Part shown: one piece after another, positions 37,311 through 50,767 of the stretch
How the letters are laid out: the number at the start of each line of letters is the position of its first letter
Position numbering within the stretch: position 1 is the first letter of the stretch
The notes under the pieces: model-generated
The model's input: the letters and a program-made list of their open reading frames with translations, nothing else
What the model was told of the DNA's origin: nothing
Databases searched by the model: none
DNA from: Colletes latitarsis
Taxonomy: Eukaryota; Arthropoda; Insecta; Hymenoptera; Colletidae
DNA length: 64,000 bases
Assembly: GCF_051014445.1 (NCBI RefSeq)
Contig: NC_135134.1
Coordinates: forward strand, 11,127,672-11,191,671
Direction: 5' to 3'
Translations under genes and position numbers: made by a program

Positions 37311-40300
37311 CTAACATGCGTTATCCGCTAAAATATTGATCGAGACAAGGTTTAATCGACTGTTTCAGTGTGGTCCCACATTACTACGTGATCCAAGCCA
37401 AAAAAAGCCCAGAATCTGGCCAACAAGTATGAGAAATATGCGAAAGTATGAGCCTGATGAGCGCAAATCCCAGACCTAACCTAGACCTAACATGCGTTAT
37501 CCTCTAAAATATTGACCGAGACCAGCATTAGACGACAGTTTCAGTGTGGTACCACATTACTACGTGATCCAAACCAGAAAAAGCCCAGGATCTGGCCAGT
37601 AAGTATGAGAAATATGCGAATGTATGAGCCTGATGAGACCAAATCCCAGCCCTAACCTAGAGCTAACATGCGTTATCCTCAAAAATATTGATCGGAACCA
37701 GGTTTAATGGACTGTTTCAGTGTGGTACCGCATTACTACGTGATCTAAACCATAAAAGGCCAAGAATCTGGCCATCAAGTATGAGAAATATGCGAAAGTA
37801 TGAGCCTGATGAGTGCAAATCCCAGACCTAACCTAGACCTAACATGCGTTATCCTCTAAAATATTGACCGAGACCAGGATTAGTCGACTGTTTCAGTGTG
37901 GTACCACATTACTACGTGATCCAAACCGGAAAAAGCCCAGGATCTGGCCATCAAGTATGAGAAATATGCGAATGTATGAGCCTGATGAGAGCAAATCCCA
38001 GACCTAATCCAGACCTAACATGCGTTATCCTCTAAAATATTGATCGAAACCAGGTTTAATGGACAGTTTCAGTGTGGTACGACATTACTACGTGTTCCAA
38101 GCCAAAAAAAGCCCAGAATCTGGCCAACAAGTATGAGAAATATGCGAAAGTATGAGCCAGCTGAATGCAAATCCCAGACCTAACCTAGACCTAACATGCG
38201 TTGTCCTCTAAAATATTGACCGAGACCAGCTTTAGTCGACAGTTTCAGTGTGATACCACATTACTACGTCATCCAAACCAGAAAAAGCCCAGGATCTGGC
38301 CATCAAGTATGAGAAATATGCGAATGTATGAGCCTGATGAGACCAAATCCCAGCCCTAACCTAGACCTAACATGCGTTATCCTGTAAAATATTGATCGTG
38401 ACCAGGTTTAGTCGACTGTTTCAGTGTGGTACCACATTACTATGTGATCCAAACCAGAAAAAACCCAGGATCTGGCCAACAAGGATGTGAAGAATGCGAA
38501 AGTATGAGACTGAAGAGGGCAAATCCCAGACCTAACCCAGACCTAATATGGGTTATCCTCTAAAACATTGATCGAAACCAGGTTTAATGGACTGTTTCAG
38601 TGTGGTACCGCATTACTACGTGATCTAAACCATAAAAGGCCAAGAATCCGGCCATCAAGTATGGGATATATGCGAAAGTATGAGCCTGATGAGTGCAAAT
38701 CCCAGACCTAACCTAGACCTAACATGCGTTATCCTCTAAAATATTGACCGAGACCAGGATTAGTCGACAGTTTCAGTGTGGTACCACATTACTACGTGAT
38801 CCAAACCAGAAAAGCCCAGGATCTGGCCATCAAGTATGAGAATTATGCGAATGTTTGAGCCTGATGGGAGCAAATCCCAGAACTAGCATAGACCTAACAT
38901 GCGTTATCCTCTAAAATATTGATCGAAACCAGGTTTAATGGACAGTTTCAGTGTGGTACCAGATTACTACGTGATCCAAGCCAAAAAAAGCCCAGAATCT
39001 GGCCAACAAGTATGAGAAATATGCGAAAGTATGAGCCTGATGAGTGCAAATCCGAGACCTAACCTAGACCTAACATGCGTTATCCTCTAAAATATTGACC
39101 GAGACCAGGATTAGTCGACTGTTTCAGTGTGGTACCACATTACTACATGATCCAAACCAGAAAAAGCCCAGGATCTGGCCATCTAGTATGAGAAATATGC
39201 GAATGTATGAGTCTGATGAGGGCAAACCCAAGGCCTAACCTAGACCTAACATGCGTTATCCTCTAAAACTTTGATCGAAACCAGGTTTAATGGACTGTTT
39301 CAGTGTGGCACCGCATTACTACGTGATCGAAACCAGAGAAAGACCAGAATCTGGCCATCAAGTATCAGAAATATGCGAAGGTATGAGCCTGATCGGAGCA
39401 AATCCCAGCCCTAACCTAGACCTAACATGCGTTATCGTCTAAAATATTGATCGTGACCAGGTTTAGTCGACTGTTTCAGTGTGGTACCACATTACTACCT
39501 GATCCAAGCCAAAAAAAGCCCAGGATCTGGCCAACAAGTATGAGAAATATGCGAAATCATGAGCCTGATGAGGGGCAAATCCTAGACCTAACCGAGACCA
39601 TAACATGCGTTATCCTCTAAAATATTGACCGAGACCAGGATTAGTCGACTGTTTCAGTGTGGTACCACATTACTACGTGATCCAAACCAGAAAAAGCCCA
39701 GAATCTGGCCAACAAGTATGAGAAATATGCGAAAGTATGAGCCTGATGAGTGCAAATCCGAGACCTAACCTAGACCTAACATGCGTTATCCTCTAAAATA
39801 TTGACCGAGACCAGGATTAGTCGACTGTTTCAGTGTGGTACCACATTACTACATGATCCAAACCAGAAAAAGCCCAGGATCTGGCCATCTAGTATGAGAA
39901 ATATGCGAATGTATGAGTCTGATGAGGGCAAACCCAAGGCCTAACCTAGACCTAACATGCGTTATCCTCTAAAACTTTGATCGAAACCAGGTTTAATGGA
40001 CTGTTTCAGTGTGGCACCGCATTACTACGTGATCGAAACCAGAGAAAGACCAGAATCTGGCCATCAAGTATCAGAAATATGCGAAGGTATGAGCCTGATC
40101 GGAGCAAATCCCAGCCCTAACCTAGACCTAACATGCGTTATCCTCTAAAATATTGATCGTGACCAGGTTTAGTCGACTGTTTCAGTGTGGTACCACATTA
40201 CTACCTGAACCAAACCAGTAAAAGCCCAGGATCTGGCCAACAAGTATGAGGGATATGCGAAAGTATGAGCCTGATGAGAGCAAATCCCAGACCTAACATA

Positions 40301-41360
40301 GACCTGACATGCGTTATCCTCTAAAATATTGATCGAGACCAGGTTTAATCAACTGTTTCAGTGTGGTCCCACATTACTACGTGATCCAAACCAGAAAAAG
40401 CCCAGGATCTGGCCATCAAGTATGAGAAATATGCGAAAGTATGTGCCTGATGACTGCAAATCCCATACCTAACCTAGACCTAACATGCGTTATCCTCTAA
40501 AACTTTGATCGAAACCAGGTTTAATGGACTGTTTCAGTGTGGCACCGCATTACTACGTGATCGAAACCAGAAAAAGACCAGAATCTGGCCATCAAGTATC
40601 AGAAATATGCGAAGGTATGAGCCTGTTGGGAGCAAATCCCAGCCCTAACCTAGACCTAACATGCGTTATCGTCTAAAATATTGATCGTGACCAGGTTTAG
40701 TCGACTGTTTCAGTGTGGTACCACATTACTACCTGATCCAAGCCAAAAAAAGCCCAGGATCTGGCCAACAAGTATGAGAAATATGCGAAATCATGAGCCT
40801 GATGAGGGGCAAATCCTAGACCTAACCGAGACCATAACATGCGTTATCCTCAAAAATATTGATCGGAACCAGGTTTAATGGACTGTTTCAGTGTGGTACC
40901 ACATTACTATGTGATCCAAACCAGAAAAAACCCAGGATCTGGCCAACAAGGATGTGAAGAATGCAAAAGTATGAGCCTGATGAGTGCAAATCCCAGACCT
41001 AACCCAGACCTAACATGCGTTATCCTCTAAAATATTGATCGAGACCAGGTTTAATCGACTGTTTCAGTGTGGTCCCACATTACTACGTGATCCAAGCCAA
41101 AAAAAGCCCAGAATCTGGCCAACAAGTATGAGAAATATGCGAAAGTATGAGCCTGATGAGAGCAAATCCCAGACCTAACACAGACCTGACATGCGTTATC
41201 CTCTAAAATATTGATCGAAACAAGGTTTAATCGACTGTTTCAGTGTGGTACCACATTACTATGTGATCCAAACCAGAAAAAACCCAGGATCTGGCCAACA
41301 AGGATGTGAAGAATGCGAAAGTATGAGACTGAAGAGGGCAAATCCCAGACCTAACCCAGA
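37311..41360 (+). repeat. Block D, higher-order repeat copy 2 (4.05 kb, 23 monomers)
   Basis: Colinear with copy 1 at an offset of about 3,700 bp until about 39,690. It then repeats about 38,985-39,435 again at 39,691-40,141 (offset 706 bp, four monomers) and rejoins copy 1 at a point about 354 bp further on. The net gain is 352 bp, or two monomers. Copies 1 and 3 both have 1,061 bp between the AAAACTTTG marker and the downstream 178-bp unit, while this copy has 1,413 bp. Confidence 0.86.
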
Positions 41361-44300
41361 CCTAACATGCGTTATCCTCTAAAATATTGATCGAGACAAG
41401 GTTTAATCGACTGTTTCAGTGTGGTCCCACATTACTACGTGATCCAAGCCAAAAAAAGCCCAGAATCTGGCCAACAAGTATGAGAAATATGCGAAAGTAT
41501 GAGCCTGATGAGCGCAAATCCCAGACCTAACCTAGACCTAACATGCGTTATCCTCTAAAATATTGACCGAGACCAGCATTAGACGACAGTTTCAGTGTGG
41601 TACCACATTACTACGTGATCCAAACCAGAAAAAGCCCAGGATCTGGCCAGTAAGTATGAGAAATATGCGAATGTATGAGCCTGATGAGACCAAATCCCAG
41701 CCCTAACCTAGAGCTAACATGCGTTATCCTCAAAAATATTGATCGGAACCAGGTTTAATGGACTGTTTCAGTGTGGTACCGCATTACTACGTGATCTAAA
41801 CCATAAAAGGCCAAGAATCTGGCCATCAAGTATGAGAAATATGCGAAAGTATCAGCCTGATGAGTGCAAATCCCAGACCTAACCTAGACCTAACATGCGT
41901 TAACCTCTAAAATATTGACCGAGACCAGGATTAGTCGACTGTTTCAGTGTGGTACCACATTACTACGTGATCCAAACCGGAAAAAGCCCAGGATCTGGCC
42001 ATCAAGTATGAGAAATATGCGAATGTATGAGCCTGATGAGAGCAAATCCCAGACCTAATCCAGACCTAACATGCGTTATCCTCTAAAATATTGATCGAAA
42101 CCAGGTTTAATGGACAGTTTCAGTGTGGTACGACATTACTACGTGTTCCAAGCCAAAAAAAGCCCAGAATCTGGCCAACAAGTATGAGAAATATGCGAAA
42201 GTATGAGCCAGCTGAATGCAAATCCCAGACCTAACCTAGACCTAACATGCGTTGTCCTCTAAAATATTGACCGAGACCAGCTTTAGTCGACAGTTTCAGT
42301 GTGATACCACATTACTACGTGATCCAAACCAGAAAAAGCCCAGGATCTGGCCATCAAGTATGAGAAATATGCGAATGTATGAGCCTGATGAGACCAAATC
42401 CCAGCCCTAACCTAGACCTAACATGCGTTATCCTGTAAAATATTGATCGTGACCAGGTTTAGTCGACTGTTTCAGTGTGGTACCACATTACTATGTGATC
42501 CAAACCAGAAAAAACCCAGGATCTGGCCAACAAGGATGTGAAGAATGCGAAAGTATGAGACTGAAGAGGGCAAATCCCAGACCTAACCCAGACCTAATAT
42601 GGGTTATCCTCTAAAACATTGATCGAAACCAGGTTTAATGGACTGTTTCAGTGTGGTACCGCATTACTACGTGATCTAAACCATAAAAGGCCAAGAATCC
42701 GGCCATCAAGTATGGGATATATGCGAAAGTATGAGCCTGATGAGTGCAAATCCCAGACCTAACCTAGACCTAACATGCGTTATCCTCTAAAATATTGACC
42801 GAGACCAGGATTAGTCGACTGTTTCAGTGTGGTACCACATTACTACGTGATCCAAACCAGAAAAGCCCAGGATCTGGCCATCAAGTATGAGAATTATGCG
42901 AATGTTTGAGCCTGATGGGAGCAAATCCCAGAACTAGCATAGACCTAACATGCGTTATCCTCTAAAATATTGATCGAAACCAGGTTTAATGGACAGTTTC
43001 AGTGTGGTACCAGATTACTACGTGATCCAAGCTAAAAAAAGCCCAGAATCTGGCCAACAAGTATGAGAAATATGCGAAGTATGAGCCTGATGAGTGCAAA
43101 TCCGAGACCTAACCTAGACCTAACATGCGTTATCCTCTAAAATATTGACCGAGACCAGGATTAGTCGACTGTTTCAGTGTGGTACCACATTACTACATGA
43201 TCCAAGCCAGAAAAAGCCCAGGATCTGGCCATCTAGTATGAGAAATATGCGAATGTATGAGTCTGATGAGGGCAAACCCAAGGCCTAACCTAGACCTAAC
43301 ATGCGTTATCCTCTAAAACTTTGATCGAAACCAGGTTTAATGGACTGTTTCAGTGTGGCACCGCATTACTACGTGATCGAAACCAGAGAAAGACCAGAAT
43401 CTGGCCATCAAGTATCAGAAATATGCGAAGGTATGAGCCTGATCGGAGCAAATCCCAGCCCTAACCTAGACCTAACATGCGTTATCGTCTAAAATATTAA
43501 TCGTGACCAGGTTTAGTCGACTGTTTCAGTGTGGTACCACGTTACTACCTGATCCAAGCCAAAAAAAGCCCAGGATCTGGCCAACAAGTATGAGAAATAT
43601 GCGAAATCATGAGCCTGATGAGGGGCAAATCCTAGACCTAACCGAGACCATAACATGCGTTATCCTCTAAAATATTGACCGAGACCAGGATTAGTCGACT
43701 GTTTCAGTGTGGTACCACATTACTACGTGATCCAAACCAGAAAAAGCCCAGGATCTGGCCATCAAGTATGAGAAATATGCGAATGTATGAGCCTAATGAG
43801 ACCAAATCCCAGCCCTAACCTAGACCTAACAAGCGTTATCCTCTAAAATATTGATCGTGACCAGGTTTAGTCGACTGTTTCAGTGTGGTACCACATTACT
43901 ACGTGAACCAAACCAGTAAAAGCCCAGGATCTGGCCAACAAGTATGAGGGATATGCGAAAGTATGAGCCTGATGAGAGCAAATCCCAGACCTAACATAGA
44001 CCTGACATGCGTTATCCTCTAAAATATTGATCGAGACCAGGTTTAATCAACTGTTTCAGTGTGGTCCCACATTACTACGTGATCCAAACCAGAAAAAGCC
44101 CAGGATCTGGCCATCAAGTATGAGAAATATGCGAAAGTATGTGCCTGATGACTGCAAATCCCATACCTAACCTAGACCTAACATGCGTTTTCCTCTAAAA
44201 CATTGATCGAAACCAGGTTTAATGGACTGTTTCAGTGTGGCACCGCATTACTACGTGATCGAAACCAGAAAAAGACCAGAATCTGGCCATCAAGTATCAG

Positions 44301-45060
44301 AAATATGCGAAGGTATGAGCCTGTTGGGAGCAAATCCCAGCCCTAACCTAGACCTAACATGCGTTATCGTCTAAAATATTGATCGTGACCAGGTTTAGTC
44401 GACTGTTTCAGTGTGGTACCACATTACTACCTGATCCAAGCCAAAAAAAGCCCAGGATCTGGCCAACAAGTATGAGAAATATGCGAAATCATGAGCCTGA
44501 TGAGGGGCAAATCCTAGACCTAACCGAGACCATAACATGCGTTATCCTCAAAAATATTGATCGGAACCAGGTTTAATGGACTGTTTCAGTGTGGTACCAC
44601 ATTACTATGTGATCCAAACCAGAAAAAACCCAGGATCTGGCCAACAAGGATGTGAAGAATGCAAAAGTATGAGCCTGATGAGTGCAAATCCCAGACCTAA
44701 CCCAGACCTAACATGCGTTATCCTCTAAAATATTGATCGAGACCAGGTTTAATCGACTGTTTCAGTGTGGTCCCACATTACTACGTGATCCAAGCCAAAA
44801 AAAGCCCAGAATCTGGCCAACAAGTATGAGAAATATGCGAAAGTATGAGCCTGATGAGAGCAAATCCCAGACCTAACACAGACCTGACATGCGTTATCCT
44901 CTAAAATATTGATCGAAACAAGGTTTAATCGACTGTTTCAGTGTGGTACCACATTACTATGTGATCCAAACCAGAAAAAACCCAGGATCTGGCCAACAAG
45001 GATGTGAAGAATGCGAAAGTATGAGACTGAAGAGGGCAAATCCCAGACCTAACCCAGACC
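41361..45060 (+). repeat. Block D, higher-order repeat copy 3 (3.70 kb, 21 monomers)
   Basis: Starts at the GAGACAAGG marker (41,392) and runs to the same marker at 45,090. The first part aligns with copy 2 at 4,051 bp and the later part at 3,698 bp, because this copy lacks the two-monomer gain of copy 2. It shares ACAAGCGTTATCC (about 43,830) with copy 1 (about 36,080). Private changes include ATATTAATCG near 43,498 and a one-base loss in GCGAAGTATGAG near 43,077. Confidence 0.86.
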
Positions 45061-46262
45061 TAACATGCGTTATCCTCTAAAATATTGATCGAGACAAGGT
45101 TTAATCGACTGTTTCAGTGTGGTCCCACATTACTACGTGATCCAAGCCAAAAAAAGCCCGGAATCTGGCCAACAAGTATGAGAAATATGCGAAAGTATGA
45201 GCCTGATGAGCGCAAATCCCAGACCTAACCTAGACCTAACATGCGTTATCCTCTAAAATATTGACCGAGACCAGCATTAGACGACAGTTTCAGTGTGGTA
45301 CCACATTACTACGTGATCCAAACCAGAAAAAGCCCAGGATCTGGCCAGTAAGTATGAGAAATATGCGAATGTATGAGCCTGATGAGACCAAATCCCAGCC
45401 CTAACCTAGAGCTAACATGCGTTATCCTCTAATATATTGACCGAGACCAGGATTAGTCGACTGTTTCAGTGTGGTACCACATTACTACGTGATCCAAACC
45501 GGAAAAAGCCCAGGATCTGGCCATCAAGTATGAGAAATATGCGAATGTATGAGCCTGATGAGAGCAAATCCCAGACCTAATCCAGACCTAACATGCGTTA
45601 TCCTCTAAAATATTGATCGAAACCAGGTTTAATGGACAGTTTCAGTGTGGTACGACATTACTACGTGTTCCAAGCCCAAAAAAGCCCAGAATCTGGCCAA
45701 CAAGTATGAGAAATATGCGAAAGTATGAGCCAGCTGAATGCAAATCCCAGACCTAACCTAGACCTAACATGCGTTGTCCTCTAAAATATTGACCGAGACC
45801 AGCTTTAGTCGACAGTTTCAGCGTGATACCACATTACTACGTGATCCAAACCAGAAAAAGCCCAGGATCTGGCCATCAAGTATGAGAAATATGCGAATGT
45901 ATGAGCCTGATGAGACCAAATCCCAGCCCTAACCTAGACCTAACATGCGTTATCCTGTAAAATATTGATCGTGACCAGGTTTAGTCGACTGTTTCAGTGT
46001 GGTACCACATTACTATGTGATCCAAACCAGAAAAAACCCAGGATCTGGCCAACAAGGATGTGAAGAATGCGAAAGTATGAGACTGAAGAGGGCAAATCCC
46101 AGACCTAACCCAGACCTAATATGGGTTATCCTCTAAAACATTCATCGAAACCAGGTTTAATGGACTGTTTCAGTGTGGTACCGCATTACTACGTGATCTA
46201 AACCATAAAAGGCCAAGAATCCGGCCATCAAGTATGGGATATATGCGAAAGTATGAGCCTGA
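45061..46262 (+). repeat. Block D, partial copy 4 with one monomer missing
   Basis: Aligns with copy 3 at 3,698 bp to about 45,420. There it skips one whole CATAAAAGGCC monomer (reading CTAATATATTGACCGAG near 45,428) and continues at 3,522 bp to about 46,262 (ATGGGATATATGCG at 42,712 and 46,234). After that it leaves the block D order and enters block E sequence. Confidence 0.84.
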
Positions 46263-47437
46263 TGAGACCAAATCCCAGCCCTAACCTAGACCTAACATGC
46301 GTTATCCTCTAAAATATTGATCGTGACCAGGTTTAGTCGACTGTTTCAGTGTGGTACCACATTACTACGTGTCCCAAGCCAAAAAAAGCCCAGAATCTGG
46401 CCAACAAGTATGAGAAATATGCGAAAGTATGAGCCAGATGAATGCAAATCCCAGACCTAACATAGACCTGACATGCATTATCCACTAAAATATTGATCGA
46501 GACCAGGTTTAATCGACTGTTTCAGTGTGGTCCCACATTGCTACGTGATCCAAACCAGAAAAAGCCCAGGATCTGGCCATCAAGTATGAGAAATATGCGA
46601 AAGTATGTGCCTGATGAGTGCAAATCCCAGACCTAACCTAGACCTAACATGCGTTATCCTCTAAAATATTGACCGAGACCAGGATTAGTCGACTATTTCA
46701 GTGTGGTACCACATTACTACCTGATCCAAGCCAAAAAAAGCCCAGGATCTGGCCAACAAGTATGAGAAATATGCGAAATCATGAGCCTGATGAGGGACAA
46801 ATCCAAAACCTAACCGAGACCATAACATGCGTTATCCTCAAAAATATTGATCGGAACCAGGTTTAATGGACTGTTTCAGTGTGGTACCACATTACTATGT
46901 GATCCAAACCAGAAAAAACCCAGGATCTGGCCAACAAGGATGTGAAGAATGCAAAAGTATGAGCCTGATGAGTGCAAATCCCAGACCTAATCCAGACCTA
47001 ACATGCGTTATCCTCTAAAATATTGATCGAGACCAGGTTTAATCGACTGTTTCAGTGTGGTCCCACATTACTGCGTGATCCAAGCCAAAAAAAGCCCAGA
47101 ATCTGGCCAACAAGTATGAGAAATATGCGAAAGTATGAGCCAGATGAATGCAAATGCCAGACCTAACCTAGACCTAACATGCGTTGTCCTCTAAAATATT
47201 GACCGAGACCAGCATTAGTCGACAGTTTCAGTGTGGTACCACATTACTACGTGATCCAAACCAGAAAAAGCCCAGGATCTGGCAATCAAGTATGAGAAAT
47301 ATGCGAATGTATGAGCCTGATGAGTCCAAATCCCAGCCCTAACCTAGACCTAACATGCGTTATCCTCTAAAATATTGATCGTGACCAGGTTTAGTCGACT
47401 GTTTCAGTGTGGTACCACATTACTATGTGATCCAAAC
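45500..47437 (+). repeat. Block E, 11-monomer tandem duplication, copy 1 (1,938 bp)
   Basis: Overlaps the end of block D copy 4. Rare variants at 45,671 (CAAGCCCAAAAAAGCCC), about 45,820 (CAGCGTGATACC), 46,234 (ATGGGATATATGCG), about 46,370 (GTGTCCCAAGCC), about 46,694 (ACTATTTCAG) and about 47,070 (CTGCGTGATCC) all recur 1,938 bp downstream. In the lines I compared base by base I found no difference. The copy ends inside a monomer, near the A-tract at about 47,435. Confidence 0.87.
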
Positions 47438-49375
47438 CAGAAAAAGCCCAGGATCTGGCCATCAAGTATGAGAAATATGCGAATGTATGAGCCTGATGAG
47501 AGCAAATCCCAGACCTAATCCAGACCTAACATGCGTTATCCTCTAAAATATTGATCGAAACCAGGTTTAATGGACAGTTTCAGTGTGGTACGACATTACT
47601 ACGTGTTCCAAGCCCAAAAAAGCCCAGAATCTGGCCAACAAGTATGAGAAATATGCGAAAGTATGAGCCAGCTGAATGCAAATCCCAGACCTAACCTAGA
47701 CCTAACATGCGTTGTCCTCTAAAATATTGACCGAGACCAGCTTTAGTCGACAGTTTCAGCGTGATACCACATTACTACGTGATCCAAACCAGAAAAAGCC
47801 CAGGATCTGGCCATCAAGTATGAGAAATATGCGAATGTATGAGCCTGATGAGACCAAATCCCAGCCCTAACCTAGACCTAACATGCGTTATCCTGTAAAA
47901 TATTGATCGTGACCAGGTTTAGTCGACTGTTTCAGTGTGGTACCACATTACTATGTGATCCAAACCAGAAAAAACCCAGGATCTGGCCAACAAGGATGTG
48001 AAGAATGCGAAAGTATGAGACTGAAGAGGGCAAATCCCAGACCTAACCCAGACCTAATATGGGTTATCCTCTAAAACATTCATCGAAACCAGGTTTAATG
48101 GACTGTTTCAGTGTGGTACCGCATTACTACGTGATCTAAACCATAAAAGGCCAAGAATCCGGCCATCAAGTATGGGATATATGCGAAAGTATGAGCCTGA
48201 TGAGACCAAATCCCAGCCCTAACCTAGACCTAACATGCGTTATCCTCTAAAATATTGATCGTGACCAGGTTTAGTCGACTGTTTCAGTGTGGTACCACAT
48301 TACTACGTGTCCCAAGCCAAAAAAAGCCCAGAATCTGGCCAACAAGTATGAGAAATATGCGAAAGTATGAGCCAGATGAATGCAAATCCCAGACCTAACA
48401 TAGACCTGACATGCATTATCCACTAAAATATTGATCGAGACCAGGTTTAATCGACTGTTTCAGTGTGGTCCCACATTGCTACGTGATCCAAACCAGAAAA
48501 AGCCCAGGATCTGGCCATCAAGTATGAGAAATATGCGAAAGTATGTGCCTGATGAGTGCAAATCCCAGACCTAACCTAGACCTAACATGCGTTATCCTCT
48601 AAAATATTGACCGAGACCAGGATTAGTCGACTATTTCAGTGTGGTACCACATTACTACCTGATCCAAGCCAAAAAAAGCCCAGGATCTGGCCAACAAGTA
48701 TGAGAAATATGCGAAATCATGAGCCTGATGAGGGACAAATCCAAAACCTAACCGAGACCATAACATGCGTTATCCTCAAAAATATTGATCGGAACCAGGT
48801 TTAATGGACTGTTTCAGTGTGGTACCACATTACTATGTGATCCAAACCAGAAAAAACCCAGGATCTGGCCAACAAGGATGTGAAGAATGCAAAAGTATGA
48901 GCCTGATGAGTGCAAATCCCAGACCTAATCCAGACCTAACATGCGTTATCCTCTAAAATATTGATCGAGACCAGGTTTAATCGACTGTTTCAGTGTGGTC
49001 CCACATTACTGCGTGATCCAAGCCAAAAAAAGCCCAGAATCTGGCCAACAAGTATGAGAAATATGCGAAAGTATGAGCCAGATGAATGCAAATGCCAGAC
49101 CTAACCTAGACCTAACATGCGTTGTCCTCTAAAATATTGACCGAGACCAGCATTAGTCGACAGTTTCAGTGTGGTACCACATTACTACGTGATCCAAACC
49201 AGAAAAAGCCCAGGATCTGGCAATCAAGTATGAGAAATATGCGAATGTATGAGCCTGATGAGTCCAAATCCCAGCCCTAACCTAGACCTAACATGCGTTA
49301 TCCTCTAAAATATTGATCGTGACCAGGTTTAGTCGACTGTTTCAGTGTGGTACCACATTACTATGTGATCCAAAC
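47438..49375 (+). repeat. Block E, 11-monomer tandem duplication, copy 2 (1,938 bp)
   Basis: Follows copy 1 directly. The junction near 47,437 lies inside a monomer: GTGATCCAAACCAGAAAAAGCCC in the middle and GTGATCCAAACCAGAAAAATCCC at the far end. The near-complete identity of the two copies makes this one of the youngest events visible in the window. Confidence 0.87.
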
Positions 49376-50767
49376 CAGAAAAATCCCAGGATCTGGCCAA
49401 CAAGGATGTGAAGAATGCGAAAGTATGAGACTGAAGAGGGCAAATCCCAGACCTAACCCAGACCTAACATGGGTTATCCTCTAAAACATTGATCGAAACC
49501 AGGTTTAATGGACTGTTTCAGTGTGGTACCGCATTACTACGTGATCGAAACCAGAAAAAGACCAGAACCTGTCCATCAAGTATCAGAAATATGCGAAAGT
49601 ATGAGCCTGATGAGAGCAAATCCCAGCCCTAACCTAGACCTAACTTGCGTTATCCTCTAAAATATTGATCGTGACCAGGTTTAGTCGACAGTTTCAGTGT
49701 GGTACCACATTACTACGTGATCCAAGCCTAAAAAAGCCCAGAATCTGGCCAACAAGTATGAGAAATATGCGAAAGTATGAGCCTGATGAGTGCAAATCCC
49801 AGACCTAACCTAGACCTAACATGCGTTATCCTCTAAAATATTGACCGAGACCAGCATTAGTCGACAGTTTCAGTGTGGTACCACATTACTACGTGATCCA
49901 AACCAGAAAAAGCCCAGGATCTGGCCATCAAGTATGAGAAATATGCGGATGTATGAGCCTGATGTGACCAAATCCCAGCCCTAACCTAGACCTAACATGC
50001 GTTATCCTCCAAAATATTGATCGTGACCAGGTTTAGTCGACTGTTTCAGTGTGGTACCACATTACTATGTGATACAAACCAGAAAAAACCCAGGATCTGG
50101 CCAACAAGGATGTGAAGAATGCGAAAGTATGAGACTGAAGAGGGCAAATCCCAGACCTAACCCAGACCTGATATGGGTTATCCTCTAAAACATTGATCGA
50201 AACCAGGTTTAATGGACTGTTTCAGTTTGGTACCGCATTACTACGTGATCGAAACCAGAAAAAGACCAGAATCTGTCCATCAAGTATCAGAAATATGCGA
50301 AAGTATGAGCCTGATGAGAGCAAATCCCAGCCCTAACCTAGACCTAACTTGCGTTATCCTCTAAAATATTGATCGCGACCAGGTTTAATGGACAGTTTCA
50401 GTGTGGTACCGCATTACTACGTGTCCCAAGCCAAAAAAAGCCCAGAATCTGGCCAACAAGTATGAGAAAAATGCGAAAGTATGAGCCAGATGAATGCAAA
50501 TCCCAGACCTAACCTAGACCTAACATGCGTTATCCTCTAAAATATTGACCGAGACCAGGATTAGTCGACTGTTTCAGTGTGGTACCACATTACTACGTGA
50601 TCCAAACCATAAAAAGCCCAGGATCTGGCCATCAAGTATGAGAAATATGCGAATGTATGAGCCTGATGAGAGCAAATCCCACACCTAACCCAGACCTAAC
50701 ATGCGTTATCCTCTAAAATATTGATCGAAACCAGGTTTAATGGACAGTTTCAGTGTGGTACCACATT
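49376..50767 (+). repeat. Satellite link segment between blocks E and F
   Basis: About eight monomers. ATGGGTTATCCTC units at 49,469 and 50,173 are 704 bp apart (four monomers), followed each time by GATCGAAACCAGAAAAAGACC and TAACTTGCG units, so a four-monomer duplication is likely. The same group reappears in block F at 52,461 and 57,913. There is nothing other than satellite here. Confidence 0.72.
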
